Positions 1 to 9,957 are shown, numbered from the stretch's first letter. The stretch: 64,000 nt of DNA from Rhizobium grahamii CCGE 502 (GCF_000298315.2 NZ_AEYE02000035.1:124001-188000); one strand, 5' to 3'. The notes: generated by a model from the letters alone, not told the origin. Made by a program: numbers and translations.

Positions 1-727
1 TGATGCCGGCGGCCTTGAGGCCGTTCTCGTTGTAGGCCTTGACGAAGCCGAGCGTGGTCGGTCCCGAAGGCAGGAACGCAAAGACGCCCTCAGCGCCCGA
101 ATCCTTGATCCGCTGCATGATCGGGCTGAAGTCATTGGTCGAGAGCGGCATGCGGATCGCCTCGACGACCTTGCCGCCTTGCTTCTCGAAAGCAGCCTTG
201 AAGGCGTTCTCGGCATCAACGCCCGGACCATAGTCGCTGACCACTGATATGACCTTGTTGACGCCGGCGTCGTGGGCCACCTTGGCAATCGGTGTCGATG
301 TCTGCCAGGTGGTGAACGACGTGCGTACCACCAGCGGGCTTTTGGTAACGATGGCGGATGTTGCCGCATTCATGATAACGAGCGGCGTGTTTGCTTGCTT
401 CAGGATCGGTGTCACGGCCATGGCGTCCGGCGTGAAATAGAAGCCTGCGAGGTACTGCACCTTCTCCTTGACCACCAGTTCCTGCGCCAGGGCCTTCGAC
501 TGGGCGGGATCGGCAGCTGGAAGGTCGCGATAGATCACCTCGACCGTGTTGTCGCCGACCTTGTTGCCGTTAAGCGCCATATAGGCGTCGATGCCGGCCT
601 TAAAATTCTTGCCCTGCAGGGCAAAGGGACCCGAGAATGGACCGACCACGCCAACCTTGACGGTCTCGGCATAGGCCGCCGTGCTCATGACGATGGCCGC
701 AACCGCGGCCAGGACAAACCGTTTCAT
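1..727 (-). CDS. Branched-chain amino-acid-type ABC solute-binding protein (3' end outside window)
   Basis: The minus-strand frame opens with ATG at 727 behind GGGAGG and runs off the left edge with no stop (about 242 codons). The first ~20 residues are a classic Sec signal (MKRFVLAAVAAIVMSTAAYA), so the product is periplasmic. The mature part begins with a motif like VKVGVVGPFSGPFA and continues in the style of type-1 periplasmic-binding folds of the LivK family. It lies 120 bp downstream of pcaB on the same strand, so it may import an aromatic or other substrate for the pathway. That is inference; the permease genes, if any, lie outside the window. Confidence 0.85.
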   Translation of the reverse strand, partial: MKRFVLAAVAAIVMSTAAYAETVKVGVVGPFSGPFALQGKNFKAGIDAYMALNGNKVGDNTVEVIYRDLPAADPAQSKALAQELVVKEKVQYLAGFYFTPDAMAVTPILKQANTPLVIMNAATSAIVTKSPLVVRTSFTTWQTSTPIAKVAHDAGVNKVISVVSDYGPGVDAENAFKAAFEKQGGKVVEAIRMPLSTNDFSPIMQRIKDSGAEGVFAFLPSGPTTLGFVKAYNENGLKAAGI

Positions 728-847
728 AAAATCCTCCCAGTACCGATGGCGCATTCATGCGCCGGATTAGCAAAGAGCCAAAACCTTGGCGATAGTGTCT
801 CACCCAAAACGGTAATGTAAAATGAAATAAAAGCCGCAAATCATAGT

Positions 848-1906
848 TTAGGGGTTATGGGTTTTCGCGCCGATTTCTTTGATATTCCGTGCCAGTTCAA
901 GGGCGAGCCGAAGCGATGCGGCGGATGCCATAACCATTTGCGGCAGGATCAGCCATTCCAGCATCCAAGCGGCACCCGAGCGTTCCTGTTCATGCACGAG
1001 CGACTGGTGGGATCCGGATAGCAGGCTCGCGTTGAACCGCGCGAGAGCGACCAACGCTTCGGCGGCGACTGGGTTCTGTTTATGTGCCATGGCGGAGGAG
1101 CCGCCACCGCGAGTAAGCTCGATCTCCTCGCCCGCCTGTGCAAGCAGCGCGACATCTTGGCCGAACTTCCCGAGGCTGCCCGAGATCAGCGACAAGAGAC
1201 TGGCAAAGTCGGCGATGACCGCTCGCTGACTTTGCCACTGCGCAATGTCGGAAAGGCCGAGTTCCTGGGCAAGGGTGGCGCGTATCGCATCGGCCCTGTC
1301 GGCGAGCTTGTCCAAGGTGCCCGCGGCACCGCCGAACTGCAGCGGCAAACGCTGCTCGGTTAACCTGTCGCGATAGGCGTCAAGAGGTGTCCGCCACGCG
1401 CGAATGCGATCCGAAACAGTGATCGGGATCGCCGCCTGCATGCGGGTCCGCCCCATGAGCGGATTGCGTCCGAAGGACCTGTCAAGATCACCAAACACCA
1501 TCGACAAGTCCGACAGCCGATTGGACAACAGGAAGGCGATCGCCTTCAGGCGGACCATGAGGCTGGTGTCGATGACGTCCTGGCTGGTGGCACCGAGATG
1601 CAGGAAGTCAGAATAAGGGGCCCCAACGACCGTCCGGAGCTGCTTGACGAGATTTGCGACAACCACGCCGTCTCGTGCGGTCGCCGTCCTCAGCTCCAGA
1701 AAATCCGGCCTGAAGGCCATGCAGACCTCGCTGATGTGGCGGGCAGCCTCATGCGGAATGAGGCCCTCGACCGCCTCGGCCCTTGCCAATGCCGCCTCGA
1801 AGGCAAGCATGGCGCTGACATCGGTCTCCACCGAAAAGTAGGGCGCTATCTCCTCGTCGCCCAGAAGCCCGGATAGAAACGGGTGGTCGAAAGCTGACAC
1901 GGTCAT
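848..1906 (-). CDS. pcaB: 3-carboxy-cis,cis-muconate cycloisomerase
   Basis: PcaB lactonises beta-carboxy-cis,cis-muconate to gamma-carboxymuconolactone in protocatechuate breakdown (cytoplasm). The 352-residue protein is of the fumarase/aspartase superfamily. The family signature GGGSSAMAHKQNP is at residues 267-279, and the region around HLGATSQDVIDTS (103-115) supplies the second active-site segment. The length equals the usual short form in rhizobia. It is the last gene of pcaDCHGB, 76 bp after pcaG, and the start follows the published family N-terminus (MTVSAFDHP). Expression is expected from the PcaQ-controlled pcaD promoter. Confidence 0.95.
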   Translation of the reverse strand: MTVSAFDHPFLSGLLGDEEIAPYFSVETDVSAMLAFEAALARAEAVEGLIPHEAARHISEVCMAFRPDFLELRTATARDGVVVANLVKQLRTVVGAPYSDFLHLGATSQDVIDTSLMVRLKAIAFLLSNRLSDLSMVFGDLDRSFGRNPLMGRTRMQAAIPITVSDRIRAWRTPLDAYRDRLTEQRLPLQFGGAAGTLDKLADRADAIRATLAQELGLSDIAQWQSQRAVIADFASLLSLISGSLGKFGQDVALLAQAGEEIELTRGGGSSAMAHKQNPVAAEALVALARFNASLLSGSHQSLVHEQERSGAAWMLEWLILPQMVMASAASLRLALELARNIKEIGAKTHNP

Positions 1907-1982
1907 CGGTGGTTCCCTTTCTCGCGTTTGACCGATACCTCAACCAGGAAACGATGACATGCAAGGTCGAAAGAAGTTCGCC

Positions 1983-2597
1983 TCAGATGTCGAGGAACAC
2001 GGTTTCCCGCTCGCCCTGGAGGCGGATGTCGAAGGTGAGCGTCGACCCCTCCCTCGTCGCGATCAGTGTATCGACACGGTCCCGGTGCTCGATGCGCAGA
2101 AGCAGCGGATCCACCTTGTTCGCCTCGACCTCCTCGGGAAAGTACATGCGCGTATGCAGGCCGATATTAATGCCGCGGGCGACGATCCAGACGGTAATGT
2201 GCGGCGCCATTTTTCGTCCGTCGCTGTACGGAACGACACCTGGCTTGACGGTTTCGAAGGTGAAGACACCGTCTTCTGCGCGGGTTGCGCACCGACCCCA
2301 GCCGGTAAAGTTTGGGTCGGCCGTGCCGCGCATTTCGGAGGGGCTGTTATAGAGACCCGCGCTGTCGGCCTGCCAGATTTCGATGACGGCATCGCGCACC
2401 AACGCGCCCGCACCGTCGAAAACACGGCCTGTTACCGTGAGGCGCTCGCCAAGCGTCTTGTCGTTGACCATGACCGTGCCGAGGTCCGCCTCATAGACCC
2501 CTTCGATAGCGCAGAAGTTAGGGGTGAGCCCGATATGAACATACGGCCCCGCTGTCTGCGACGGTGTTTCCTTGAGGTAGCCGAGTTCCTGCACCAT
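1983..2597 (-). CDS. pcaG: Protocatechuate 3,4-dioxygenase, alpha subunit
   Basis: This is the non-catalytic alpha subunit of the intradiol ring-cleaving dioxygenase that opens protocatechuate to beta-carboxymuconate. The 204-residue protein has the intradiol dioxygenase fold. The motif SQTAGPYVHIGL lies near residue 13 and the core VIEIWQADSAG mirrors [10 protein letters not shown] of the beta subunit. The iron-binding tyrosines and histidines of PcaH are not conserved, as expected for alpha. Its ATG overlaps the TGA of pcaH by one base (TGATG), giving tight coupling of the two subunits. Confidence 0.95.
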   Translation of the reverse strand: MVQELGYLKETPSQTAGPYVHIGLTPNFCAIEGVYEADLGTVMVNDKTLGERLTVTGRVFDGAGALVRDAVIEIWQADSAGLYNSPSEMRGTADPNFTGWGRCATRAEDGVFTFETVKPGVVPYSDGRKMAPHITVWIVARGINIGLHTRMYFPEEVEANKVDPLLLRIEHRDRVDTLIATREGSTLTFDIRLQGERETVFLDI

Positions 2598-3346
2598 CAG
2601 TTCCCCTCCGGGCGGTTTTCGAACATCGTCGAGCGGCGTCCGCGCAACACGATATCGAACTTGTAGGCGCGAGCGTCCATCGGGATCGTGTTGCCCCAGT
2701 CGAGGGGCGCAATCAGCTGATCGATGGCGCGCTTGTCAGGGATGGTACCGACAATCGGGCATTTCCAGATCATCGGATCCCCCTCGAAATACATCTGGGT
2801 GATCAGGCGCTGAGCAAATCCGTGTCCGAAGATCGAGAAATGGATATGGGCAGGCCGCCAGTCGTTTACGCCGTTCGGCCAGGGATAGGCGCCGGGGCGC
2901 ACGGTCCTGAAGGCGTACCGTCCATCGTCTTCGGTAATGCAGCGTCCGCACCCCCCGAAGTTCGGGTCGATCGCGGCAAGATAGGTTTCCTTCTTATGTC
3001 GGTAGCGGCCGCCGGCATTTGCCTGCCAGAATTCCACAAGGGCCCCCGGTACCGGGCGTCGCCGTTCGTCGAGGACGCGGCCGTGGACAACGATGCGCTC
3101 GCCGATCGCACTTTCGCCCGGTCGGGCAAAGTTGTGGATCAGATCGTTGTCGAGTTCACCGATGATAGAATGGCCGAAGACCGGGCCTGTTGTCTCCGAG
3201 ACCGTCCCATCCAGCGATAGGAGCGCGCGCTGCGGCGAGCGCAGGACCGAGGTCTTGTAGCCTGGGGTGAGGGCGGGTGCATGCCACGCCCGGTCACGGG
3301 CAAAGAAGGCGCCGGTCTCCGGCTTGCGGTTGGTGAGGTCGGACAT
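2597..3346 (-). CDS. pcaH: Protocatechuate 3,4-dioxygenase, beta subunit
   Basis: This is the catalytic subunit of the non-heme Fe(III) intradiol dioxygenase (protocatechuate + O2 to 3-carboxy-cis,cis-muconate). In this 249-residue protein the expected iron ligands are Tyr115, Tyr154, His167 and His169. Their spacing (39, 13, 2) is identical to that of the Pseudomonas enzyme. The N-terminal extension before residue 45 is the usual beta-subunit arm. It starts 3 bp after pcaC and runs directly into pcaG. Confidence 0.96.
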   Translation of the reverse strand: MSDLTNRKPETGAFFARDRAWHAPALTPGYKTSVLRSPQRALLSLDGTVSETTGPVFGHSIIGELDNDLIHNFARPGESAIGERIVVHGRVLDERRRPVPGALVEFWQANAGGRYRHKKETYLAAIDPNFGGCGRCITEDDGRYAFRTVRPGAYPWPNGVNDWRPAHIHFSIFGHGFAQRLITQMYFEGDPMIWKCPIVGTIPDKRAIDQLIAPLDWGNTIPMDARAYKFDIVLRGRRSTMFENRPEGN

Positions 3347-3349
3347 CGC

Positions 3350-3763
3350 TTATGCCTTTCCGGCCGCCATTCCGGCGTCCATCTGTTCGAACACGTGCTT
3401 GGCGATCTTGATCGCGTGATTGGCGGCAGGCACGCCGGCATAGATCGCCACATGCAGTAGTGCCTCGCGAATATCCTCGCGCGACGCACCGGTGTTTTCG
3501 GTGGCCCGCACGTGCATCGCCACCTCGTCATCCTGGCCGAATGCTGCAAGCAGAGCGATGGTGACAATCGACCGCTCTCGGCGCGACAGCGTCGTACCAG
3601 ACCAGACATGTCCCCAGGCCGCTTCCGTGATCAGATCCTGGAACGGCTTGTCGAATGGTGTAGCGCTTGCCTCGGCGCGGTCGACATGGGCATCGCCAAG
3701 GACAGCGCGGCGCGTTGCCATCCCCTGCTCGAACCGTTCCGAGGGCTGGCGGGGCTCGTTCAT
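3350..3763 (-). CDS. pcaC: 4-carboxymuconolactone decarboxylase
   Basis: PcaC decarboxylates gamma-carboxymuconolactone to beta-ketoadipate enol-lactone. The protein is 137 residues from ATG 3763. The frame stays open another 26 codons upstream, but that extension lies inside pcaD and looks unlike the family. It has the CMD/AhpD-like helical fold with the conserved stretch LSRRERSIVTIALLAAFG and the C-terminal HVAIYAGVPAANHA. Its ATG overlaps the stop of pcaD (ATGA), so the two are translationally coupled. In some bacteria PcaC is fused to PcaD; here they are separate. Confidence 0.94.
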   Translation of the reverse strand: MNEPRQPSERFEQGMATRRAVLGDAHVDRAEASATPFDKPFQDLITEAAWGHVWSGTTLSRRERSIVTIALLAAFGQDDEVAMHVRATENTGASREDIREALLHVAIYAGVPAANHAIKIAKHVFEQMDAGMAAGKA

Positions 3764-4569
3764 GGGCTCGTTTCTCCCTGCAATGCTGTATCGATGAATG
3801 CGCGGATTAAGGCAGTAAGGGCCTCGGGCTGCTCCACACACGGGATATGGCCAGCGTCGCGAATGATCTCGAAGTGCGCGCCGGGAATGAGATTTGCGGT
3901 CGATTTCACCAGATCAGGCGGGGTTGAGCCGTCCTGGTCTCCGACGACACAGAGTGTCGGCACACGGATCTTTCCCGCCGCGTTGGTGTAGTCGGCATCG
4001 CGAATGGCCTCGCAAGTGGCGATATATCCTTCCACGGGTTGGCGAACGAGCATGTTGTGGTAGCCGTGATAGGGCGTGTTCTCCGGCCGCCGGAAAGCCG
4101 GGGTGAACCAGAGCTTCATAATACCGTCAACGATGCTTTCGATTCCCTTGGTTTCGACTGTCGCGATCCTTGCGTTCCAGCCTTCGGTCGTGCCTATCTT
4201 GTGAGCGGTATCGCACAGGATCAGTCCCTGCACGAGGTCCGGGCGCGCCTTGTAAAGCGCCTGCGCAACCAGTCCGCCGACGGAAAGCCCGCAGATGAAC
4301 GCCGTCTTGACAGATAGAAGCTCGAGCAGGCCAGCGAGATCAGAGGCATGGTCTTCGATCGAATAGGGAACCTGCCCAACATCCGAAAGTCCGTGGCCGC
4401 GCTTGTCATAAACGATGATCCCGAAGTCTCCGGCGAGGCGCACGATCACGTCCCGCCAGATGCGGAAATCAGTGCCGAGCGAGTTGGAAAAGACAATGAC
4501 CGGCTTGTCGGCGGGGCCGCCGATCAGCTGATAGTGGATCGCGATGTCGTTGATGCGGGCAAACTGCAC
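3760..4569 (-). CDS. pcaD: 3-oxoadipate enol-lactonase
   Basis: PcaD hydrolyses beta-ketoadipate enol-lactone to beta-ketoadipate. It is an alpha/beta hydrolase of 269 residues with nucleophile Ser96 in CGLSVGG, an acidic residue in VVGDQDGS, and the catalytic histidine in DAGHIPCVEQP. I chose the GTG at 4569: it gives the family N-terminus (VQFARINDIAIHY) and has GGAGGAG eight bases upstream. The frame is open to 4737, but that part overlaps the promoter and the divergent pcaQ. It is the first gene of pcaDCHGB. Confidence 0.92.
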   Translation of the reverse strand: MQFARINDIAIHYQLIGGPADKPVIVFSNSLGTDFRIWRDVIVRLAGDFGIIVYDKRGHGLSDVGQVPYSIEDHASDLAGLLELLSVKTAFICGLSVGGLVAQALYKARPDLVQGLILCDTAHKIGTTEGWNARIATVETKGIESIVDGIMKLWFTPAFRRPENTPYHGYHNMLVRQPVEGYIATCEAIRDADYTNAAGKIRVPTLCVVGDQDGSTPPDLVKSTANLIPGAHFEIIRDAGHIPCVEQPEALTALIRAFIDTALQGETSP

Positions 4570-4694
4570 GGCTTTCTCCTCCCTGCGCCAACCGCGGGCA
4601 GGTCGCGGGTCGACTTGGTGAGAGGACTGCGCAGACCCGGGATCAAATTGGATGTTTAATCTGGTTAGGTAAAATGATATTTCACGGCATTCCG

Positions 4695-4710
4695 ATAACC
4701 TGTAAGTTAT
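4695..4710. promoter_or_regulatory. Likely PcaQ operator in the pcaD-pcaQ intergenic region
   Basis: The 16-mer ATAACCTGTAAGTTAT is a dyad with perfect 5-base arms (ATAAC/GTTAT). It closely resembles the PcaQ site described in Sinorhizobium meliloti (ATAACC-N4-GGTTAA, from memory). It lies about 125 bp upstream of the pcaD start and immediately before pcaQ, which suits activation of pcaD and autorepression of pcaQ. Confidence 0.75.
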
Positions 4711-4717
4711 GAGACCC

Positions 4718-5641
4718 ATGATCGACAACCGCGTCAAGTTTCGTCATCTCCAGACATTTGTCGAGGTCGCACGCCAGAAAAGCGTCATGAAGGCAGCTAA
4801 TCTTCTGAATGTCAGCCAGCCAGCGGTGACGAAGACGATCCGCGAGCTGGAAGAGGTGCTTGGTGTTTCCATCTTCGAGCGCGATGGCCGCGGCATCAGG
4901 ATCACCCGTTATGGCGATGTGTTCCTCAGGCACGCGGGTGCAGCACTGACCGCCCTCCGTCAAGGCCTCGATTCGGTCAGCCAGGAGCGCTTCGGGGAGG
5001 CGCCGCCGATCCGCATCGGCGCGCTGCCGACAGTATCGACGCGGATCATGCCGCGGGCAATGGAGCTGTTCCTCAAGGAAAACACCTGGAGCCGCATCAA
5101 GATCGTCACGGGCGAAAATGCGGTCCTTTTGGAACAGCTGCGCGTTGGCGACCTGGACCTTGTCGTCGGTCGCCTTGCCGGTGCCGAGAAGATGGCCGGA
5201 TTTTCTTTCGAGCATCTTTATTCGGAAAAGGTCGTATTTGCGGTACGGGCCAGTCATCCGCTGCTGAAGACCAAGCAATCGCTGTTTTCGAGCCTCAGCG
5301 AGTACACCGTACTTATGCCGACGCGCGCCTCTATCATCCGCCCCTTCGTTGAGAGCTTTTTGATCGCCAATGGCGTCGCCAGCCTGCCGAACCAGATCGA
5401 AACCGTCTCCGATTCCTTCGGGCGTGCCTTCGTACGCGCGAGCGACGCCATCTGGATCATTTCAACGGGCGTGGTCGCCACGGACATTGCCGACGGACTG
5501 CTTTCAGTCCTGCCGATCGACACGAGCGAGACCCAGGGACCGGTCGGACTGACCATGCGCGCCGATGAAATCCCTTCACTGCCCCTGTCGATCCTGATGC
5601 ACGCCATCCGTGAAGCGGCAACGGACTGTTCCCTGAAGTGA
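4718..5641 (+). CDS. pcaQ: LysR-type activator of the pcaDCHGB operon
   Basis: The 307-residue LysR-type regulator has an N-terminal winged helix at residues ~5-64 (FVEVARQKSVMKAANLLNVSQ region) followed by a periplasmic-binding-like effector domain. PcaQ proteins respond to beta-carboxymuconate or gamma-carboxymuconolactone and activate pcaD. I chose ATG 4718 (MIDNRVKFRHLQ). An upstream in-frame ATG at 4709 sits inside the operator dyad and has no ribosome site. It is divergent from pcaD, the standard arrangement in rhizobia and agrobacteria. Confidence 0.93.
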   Translation: MIDNRVKFRHLQTFVEVARQKSVMKAANLLNVSQPAVTKTIRELEEVLGVSIFERDGRGIRITRYGDVFLRHAGAALTALRQGLDSVSQERFGEAPPIRIGALPTVSTRIMPRAMELFLKENTWSRIKIVTGENAVLLEQLRVGDLDLVVGRLAGAEKMAGFSFEHLYSEKVVFAVRASHPLLKTKQSLFSSLSEYTVLMPTRASIIRPFVESFLIANGVASLPNQIETVSDSFGRAFVRASDAIWIISTGVVATDIADGLLSVLPIDTSETQGPVGLTMRADEIPSLPLSILMHAIREAATDCSLK

Positions 5642-5688
5642 CCCCATGTTATCGTGAAATGCGTGCAACTGCGCCGGGGAGCCAGACA

Positions 5689-6117
5689 ATGGGAAGTGCA
5701 GCCGCATTACATGGAACATGGCGAATGATTTCCTGGACGCGTCGGGCCGTCGCCACGGGGATGGTTACGGATGCAATGGGACCGGATCCGGTCGGCTATC
5801 TCTCCTATCATCCGGATGGACGGGTGATGGCTGTCGTGGTCAGCCGTGAACGCCCAGCAATAAAGGGCGAGGTACCAACCGACGCGGAAAAGGTCGCGCT
5901 GTTCGATTCCATGCTCGCCTATGCCGGAACCTACACCTTCGAGAACGGACGCGTCGTGCACCATGTCGATGCAAGCTGGAACCCTGCCTGGGGCGTTAGT
6001 GACCTGATCCGTCCGTTTTCCATCGACGGCAGCAGGCTGAAGATCAGCGGCGCCCCCGGCGTTGATCCAAGGAACGGAGAGGAAGTCGTTTACGAGCTGG
6101 AATTTCGAAAGGTGTGA
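5689..6117 (+). CDS. Lipocalin-like domain protein
   Basis: A small soluble protein of 142 residues from ATG 5689, behind GGGGAG. A GTG at 5638 overlapping the pcaQ stop is possible but gives an unlike-family N-terminus. The pattern HGTWRMISW near the start, GYLSYHPDGRVMAVV in the middle and YTFENGRVVHHVDASWNP suit the bacterial 'lipocalin-like' (Lipocalin_5) family, an 8-strand barrel thought to bind small hydrophobic ligands. No catalytic function is known. It follows pcaQ on the same strand by 47 bp, so it may be co-transcribed with the regulator. Confidence 0.7.
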   Translation: MGSAAALHGTWRMISWTRRAVATGMVTDAMGPDPVGYLSYHPDGRVMAVVVSRERPAIKGEVPTDAEKVALFDSMLAYAGTYTFENGRVVHHVDASWNPAWGVSDLIRPFSIDGSRLKISGAPGVDPRNGEEVVYELEFRKV

Positions 6118-6415
6118 TCTCGGCTCCGGATGAAATGCGATTGCGGACGCTAAACTCGCAACAGCTCGACCTAATCATGGAGCCGCCAAGCAGCCAGAAC
6201 ACTGACGATGAGATGCACCATTACCACTCCCGAATGCAGTGGACGTAAAGGCGGACGAGGATTATCTGGTAAATGCTTCAGCTTCTGCGCCCATGCGCTT
6301 TCTCGGACGCGCGCGCTGGCAACACGAGACGATAGACCTGCGCAGTATGGCAAGGCGTTGGCGGATCAGTAGGGGACCTTGTCTGCCTGACCTGCCTTTT
6401 ACCGGTCAGCCAGAG

Positions 6416-6532
6416 TCAGAGAAAAAACTGGCATCCAAATGAAACAACAGCGATGGCAAGTGGCATTGTCAAGGTCACTACCATGTTGTGCCAGTCGAAT
6501 TGATATTCAACGCTGCACGCTTTCAAGTTCAT
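6416..6532 (-). CDS. Possible 38-aa membrane peptide
   Basis: ATG at 6532 is preceded by GGGAG eight bases upstream. The peptide has a charged/aromatic head (YQFDWHNM) followed by one hydrophobic segment (MVVTLTMPLAIAVVSF). I recognise no family. It lies alone on the minus strand in a gene-poor gap. The call rests on the ribosome site and the single membrane-like segment only. Confidence 0.3.
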   Translation of the reverse strand: MNLKACSVEYQFDWHNMVVTLTMPLAIAVVSFGCQFFL

Positions 6533-6877
6533 TTTTGCTACTCCCTACGAGTGTAGCCTATCGAACTTAGCGGGAATGTCGTCTCAAAATAAGTTTCGCC
6601 CGGTTATAATCTTCGAAGGTGCCTTTGCCATCCTGCCGGATTTGCCGGGGGCGCCGGTGGCGGTAGGGACGCAGGCAAATCGCAAGCTTTCGTTTTTGCG
6701 ATCTGCAGACTTGCGCAGCGCGACACCGACGACGTGAGACTTGCGCCCGAATTTAGATGGTGTTGTCGCGATAGCGGGCGCTATGACCGCAAAGGTCGGC
6801 GCAACGATAATCTCTTCGCTAGTTTCCTGTTGGGCGAGCAGCGGTGGGACGCATTTACCACCGCCGCTCTCCATGCA

Positions 6878-6900
6878 CCCTTCCGTGGATGGTGGAAGGG
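6878..6900 (-). terminator. Stem-loop just after pobA
   Basis: Perfect 7-bp arms CCCTTCC/GGAAGGG with a 9-base loop start two bases past the pobA stop. There is no T-run, so it could be a rho-independent-like end, an mRNA-stabilising hairpin, or chance. Confidence 0.35.
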
Positions 6901-6902
6901 AT

Positions 6903-8126
<1,224 letters not shown>

Positions 8127-8190
8127 TCAACAATGGACAATTCCGTCATCGGATTGCACTATTCGAACATAACGATGGGAGGCGGCCCGG

Positions 8191-9078
8191 ATGCTACGGA
8201 ATGTTCCGACATACGAGCTATACGGCGAAAAGGCGGGTGGAAAACCAGATTTCTGGGTTCATTGCGAGACTATCGCCTCTCGCAGCCGCCTGCACCACTT
8301 CGAAATTCGGCTCCATCGCCACGAGAGTTTCTTTCAGATCCTGTACATTGCCAGCGGTTCGGGGGAAGCGATGTTCCAAGGCCTCTGGCACCCGATCAGG
8401 CCGCGATCGGTCATCACAGTTCCCCAAGGCATCGACCACGGATTCCGGTTCTCTAGGGATATCGACGGTCTCGTCATTACCGTCCTGAGTTCGCATCTGA
8501 AGGCGGCACCCGGCGACCGCAGCCGGCTTGGTGCATGGATGGCAGTGCCCCATCTGACGGCGCTTGACCCGGATGACCCGGATGCCGGGCATATCGCCGC
8601 CTGCCTGATGCGGCTAGGGCGCGAATTCCAGCATCGGCGGGCCGGGCGCAATGATCTCCTGGAATCTTACCTGACGTCTGCCCTTCTTCTGACGGCGCGG
8701 CTTTCTTCCAAGTTTCACAATGACGAGACTGCCGCCAACGAGAATGAGCGGCGCATCGAGGTCCTTCACGGCCTTATCCAGCAGCATTTTCGAGCGCATG
8801 AGCCAGCGTCCTTCTATGCCAGGGCGCTTAACGTTTCACCGACGCACCTGAACCGGATCGTGCGCGCTGCGACCGGCCATGGCGCTCACGAGTTGATCGC
8901 CCGCAAGCTTCTCGATGAGGCAAAGCGCGAACTAGTATTCACATCAGGCAGTGTACAGGTAATCGCCTACCGGCTTGGATTTTCGGATCCGGCCTACTTC
9001 TCGCGGTTTTTTCTCAGGCAGGTGGGCCTCACCCCCCGCGCCTGGCGCCTGGCAGAGCGCGCCAAGCTTGGGGTTTAG
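8191..9078 (+). CDS. pobR: AraC-family activator of pobA
   Basis: The 295-residue protein has an N-terminal cupin-like sensor (HESFFQILYIASGSG and a VPQGIDHGFRF motif around residues 43-90) and a C-terminal AraC double helix-turn-helix (residues ~190-290, ending YRLGFSDPAYFSRFF). It is divergent from pobA with ~115 bp between starts, the arrangement of rhizobial and Azotobacter pobR. It presumably senses 4-hydroxybenzoate. Its stop overlaps the stop of the convergent pcaR by four bases. Confidence 0.88.
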   Translation: MLRNVPTYELYGEKAGGKPDFWVHCETIASRSRLHHFEIRLHRHESFFQILYIASGSGEAMFQGLWHPIRPRSVITVPQGIDHGFRFSRDIDGLVITVLSSHLKAAPGDRSRLGAWMAVPHLTALDPDDPDAGHIAACLMRLGREFQHRRAGRNDLLESYLTSALLLTARLSSKFHNDETAANENERRIEVLHGLIQQHFRAHEPASFYARALNVSPTHLNRIVRAATGHGAHELIARKLLDEAKRELVFTSGSVQVIAYRLGFSDPAYFSRFFLRQVGLTPRAWRLAERAKLGV

Positions 9079-9830
9079 CGCAGCACAAGGCGTAATGCCT
9101 GTTGCGTGTTCTTCAAGAGCGGCAAATAACGCGCCGGCATGTCGACAGCCGACAAATGGGCGGCTGGCGCGCCGATGTTGATCGCAGCAATGGTCTGACC
9201 CCGGTCGTTCTCGACGGGGACCGCGATCGAGCAAAGGCCAATCTCGAGCTCCTGGTCAATCACGGCGTAGCCCTGTTCGCGTACGCGCCGGAACTCGGCA
9301 ACCAGTACCTCCACATCGGTCTTGGTATTCTCCGTATTGGCCCTGAGCTCCGTGCGGGAAAGGATTGCCCTTGCCTCGGTCTCCGGCAATGCGGCAAGAA
9401 GGACCCGGCCCATCGAGGCGCAGTAAGCCGGCAGGCGGCTGCCGGGCGTCAGGTTGATCGACATGACGCGGCGCTGCGAGGCCCGCGCGATGTAGACGAT
9501 TTCGGTGTTATCAAGCACGGAAGCCGAGGCACTCTGACCAGCCTTTTCGGACAACTGATCGAGATGCGGCTGGATGAGAACCGGCAGCGGCGTTGCCGAA
9601 AGATAGGCATGCCCCAGCCGAAGGACCTTTGGCGTCAAGGCGAAAAACTTGCCGTCATAGTCGGCGTAGCCGAGCTCTGCGAGCGTCAGCAATGACCGTC
9701 GCACCGTGGCGCGGTCGAGGCCGGTCAGCTTTGAGGCTTCCGCGATCGACAGGCGCTGGCGCGTCTCCTCAAAGGCTTCGATCACCTTCAAGCCCCTCGC
9801 AAAACCGCTGACAAAATCAGTCTCTCTCAT
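9075..9830 (-). CDS. pcaR: IclR-family regulator of pcaIJF
   Basis: A 251-residue IclR protein of the PcaR/PcaU/PobR subgroup. The winged helix is at residues ~10-75 (LSIAEASKLTGLDRATVRR), followed by the effector domain (ASVLDNTEIVYIARAS, GRVLLAALP). These regulators respond to beta-ketoadipate or protocatechuate. ATG 9830 has GGAAG upstream; ATG 9848 has none. It is divergent from pcaI, and two inverted candidate boxes lie in the 127-bp gap. Confidence 0.9.
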   Translation of the reverse strand: MRETDFVSGFARGLKVIEAFEETRQRLSIAEASKLTGLDRATVRRSLLTLAELGYADYDGKFFALTPKVLRLGHAYLSATPLPVLIQPHLDQLSEKAGQSASASVLDNTEIVYIARASQRRVMSINLTPGSRLPAYCASMGRVLLAALPETEARAILSRTELRANTENTKTDVEVLVAEFRRVREQGYAVIDQELEIGLCSIAVPVENDRGQTIAAINIGAPAAHLSAVDMPARYLPLLKNTQQALRLVLR

Positions 9831-9854
9831 ATCTGACTTCCATTTCATGCATGT

Positions 9855-9889
9855 TGTGCGTTATACGAACAAATGTCAAATAGCGCACA
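9855..9889. promoter_or_regulatory. Paired, inverted PcaR-like boxes upstream of pcaI
   Basis: TGTGCGTTAT (9855-9864) and ATAGCGCACA (9880-9889) are near-perfect inverted repeats. Read on the minus strand, 9856-9870 is GTTCGTATAACGCAC, sharing both ends (GTTCG, CGCAC) with the 15-bp PcaR box known from Pseudomonas putida (GTTCGATAATCGCAC, from memory). The second, weaker copy at 9874-9888 is in opposite orientation. A further perfect inverted pair, GTCAAAT (9875-9881) and ATTTGAC (9894-9900), overlaps it. Confidence 0.65.
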
Positions 9890-9957
9890 AAACATTTGAC
9901 GGTGACGGTTCGAAGGCGCTTATTGGCGCCAATCGAAGGCTCACTGCGGGAGGCTAC

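Larger units (their letters stand above)
6118..6902. other. Gene-poor interval between the lipocalin-like gene and pobA
   Basis: No recognisable long gene. Several 60-115 codon frames exist on both strands but none shows family motifs or a good ribosome site. Two tiny hydrophobic frames on the minus strand have GGGAG before an ATG: 6416-6532 (38 aa, listed separately) and 6171-6221 (16 aa, start MVHLIVSVLAAW). Confidence 0.6.
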
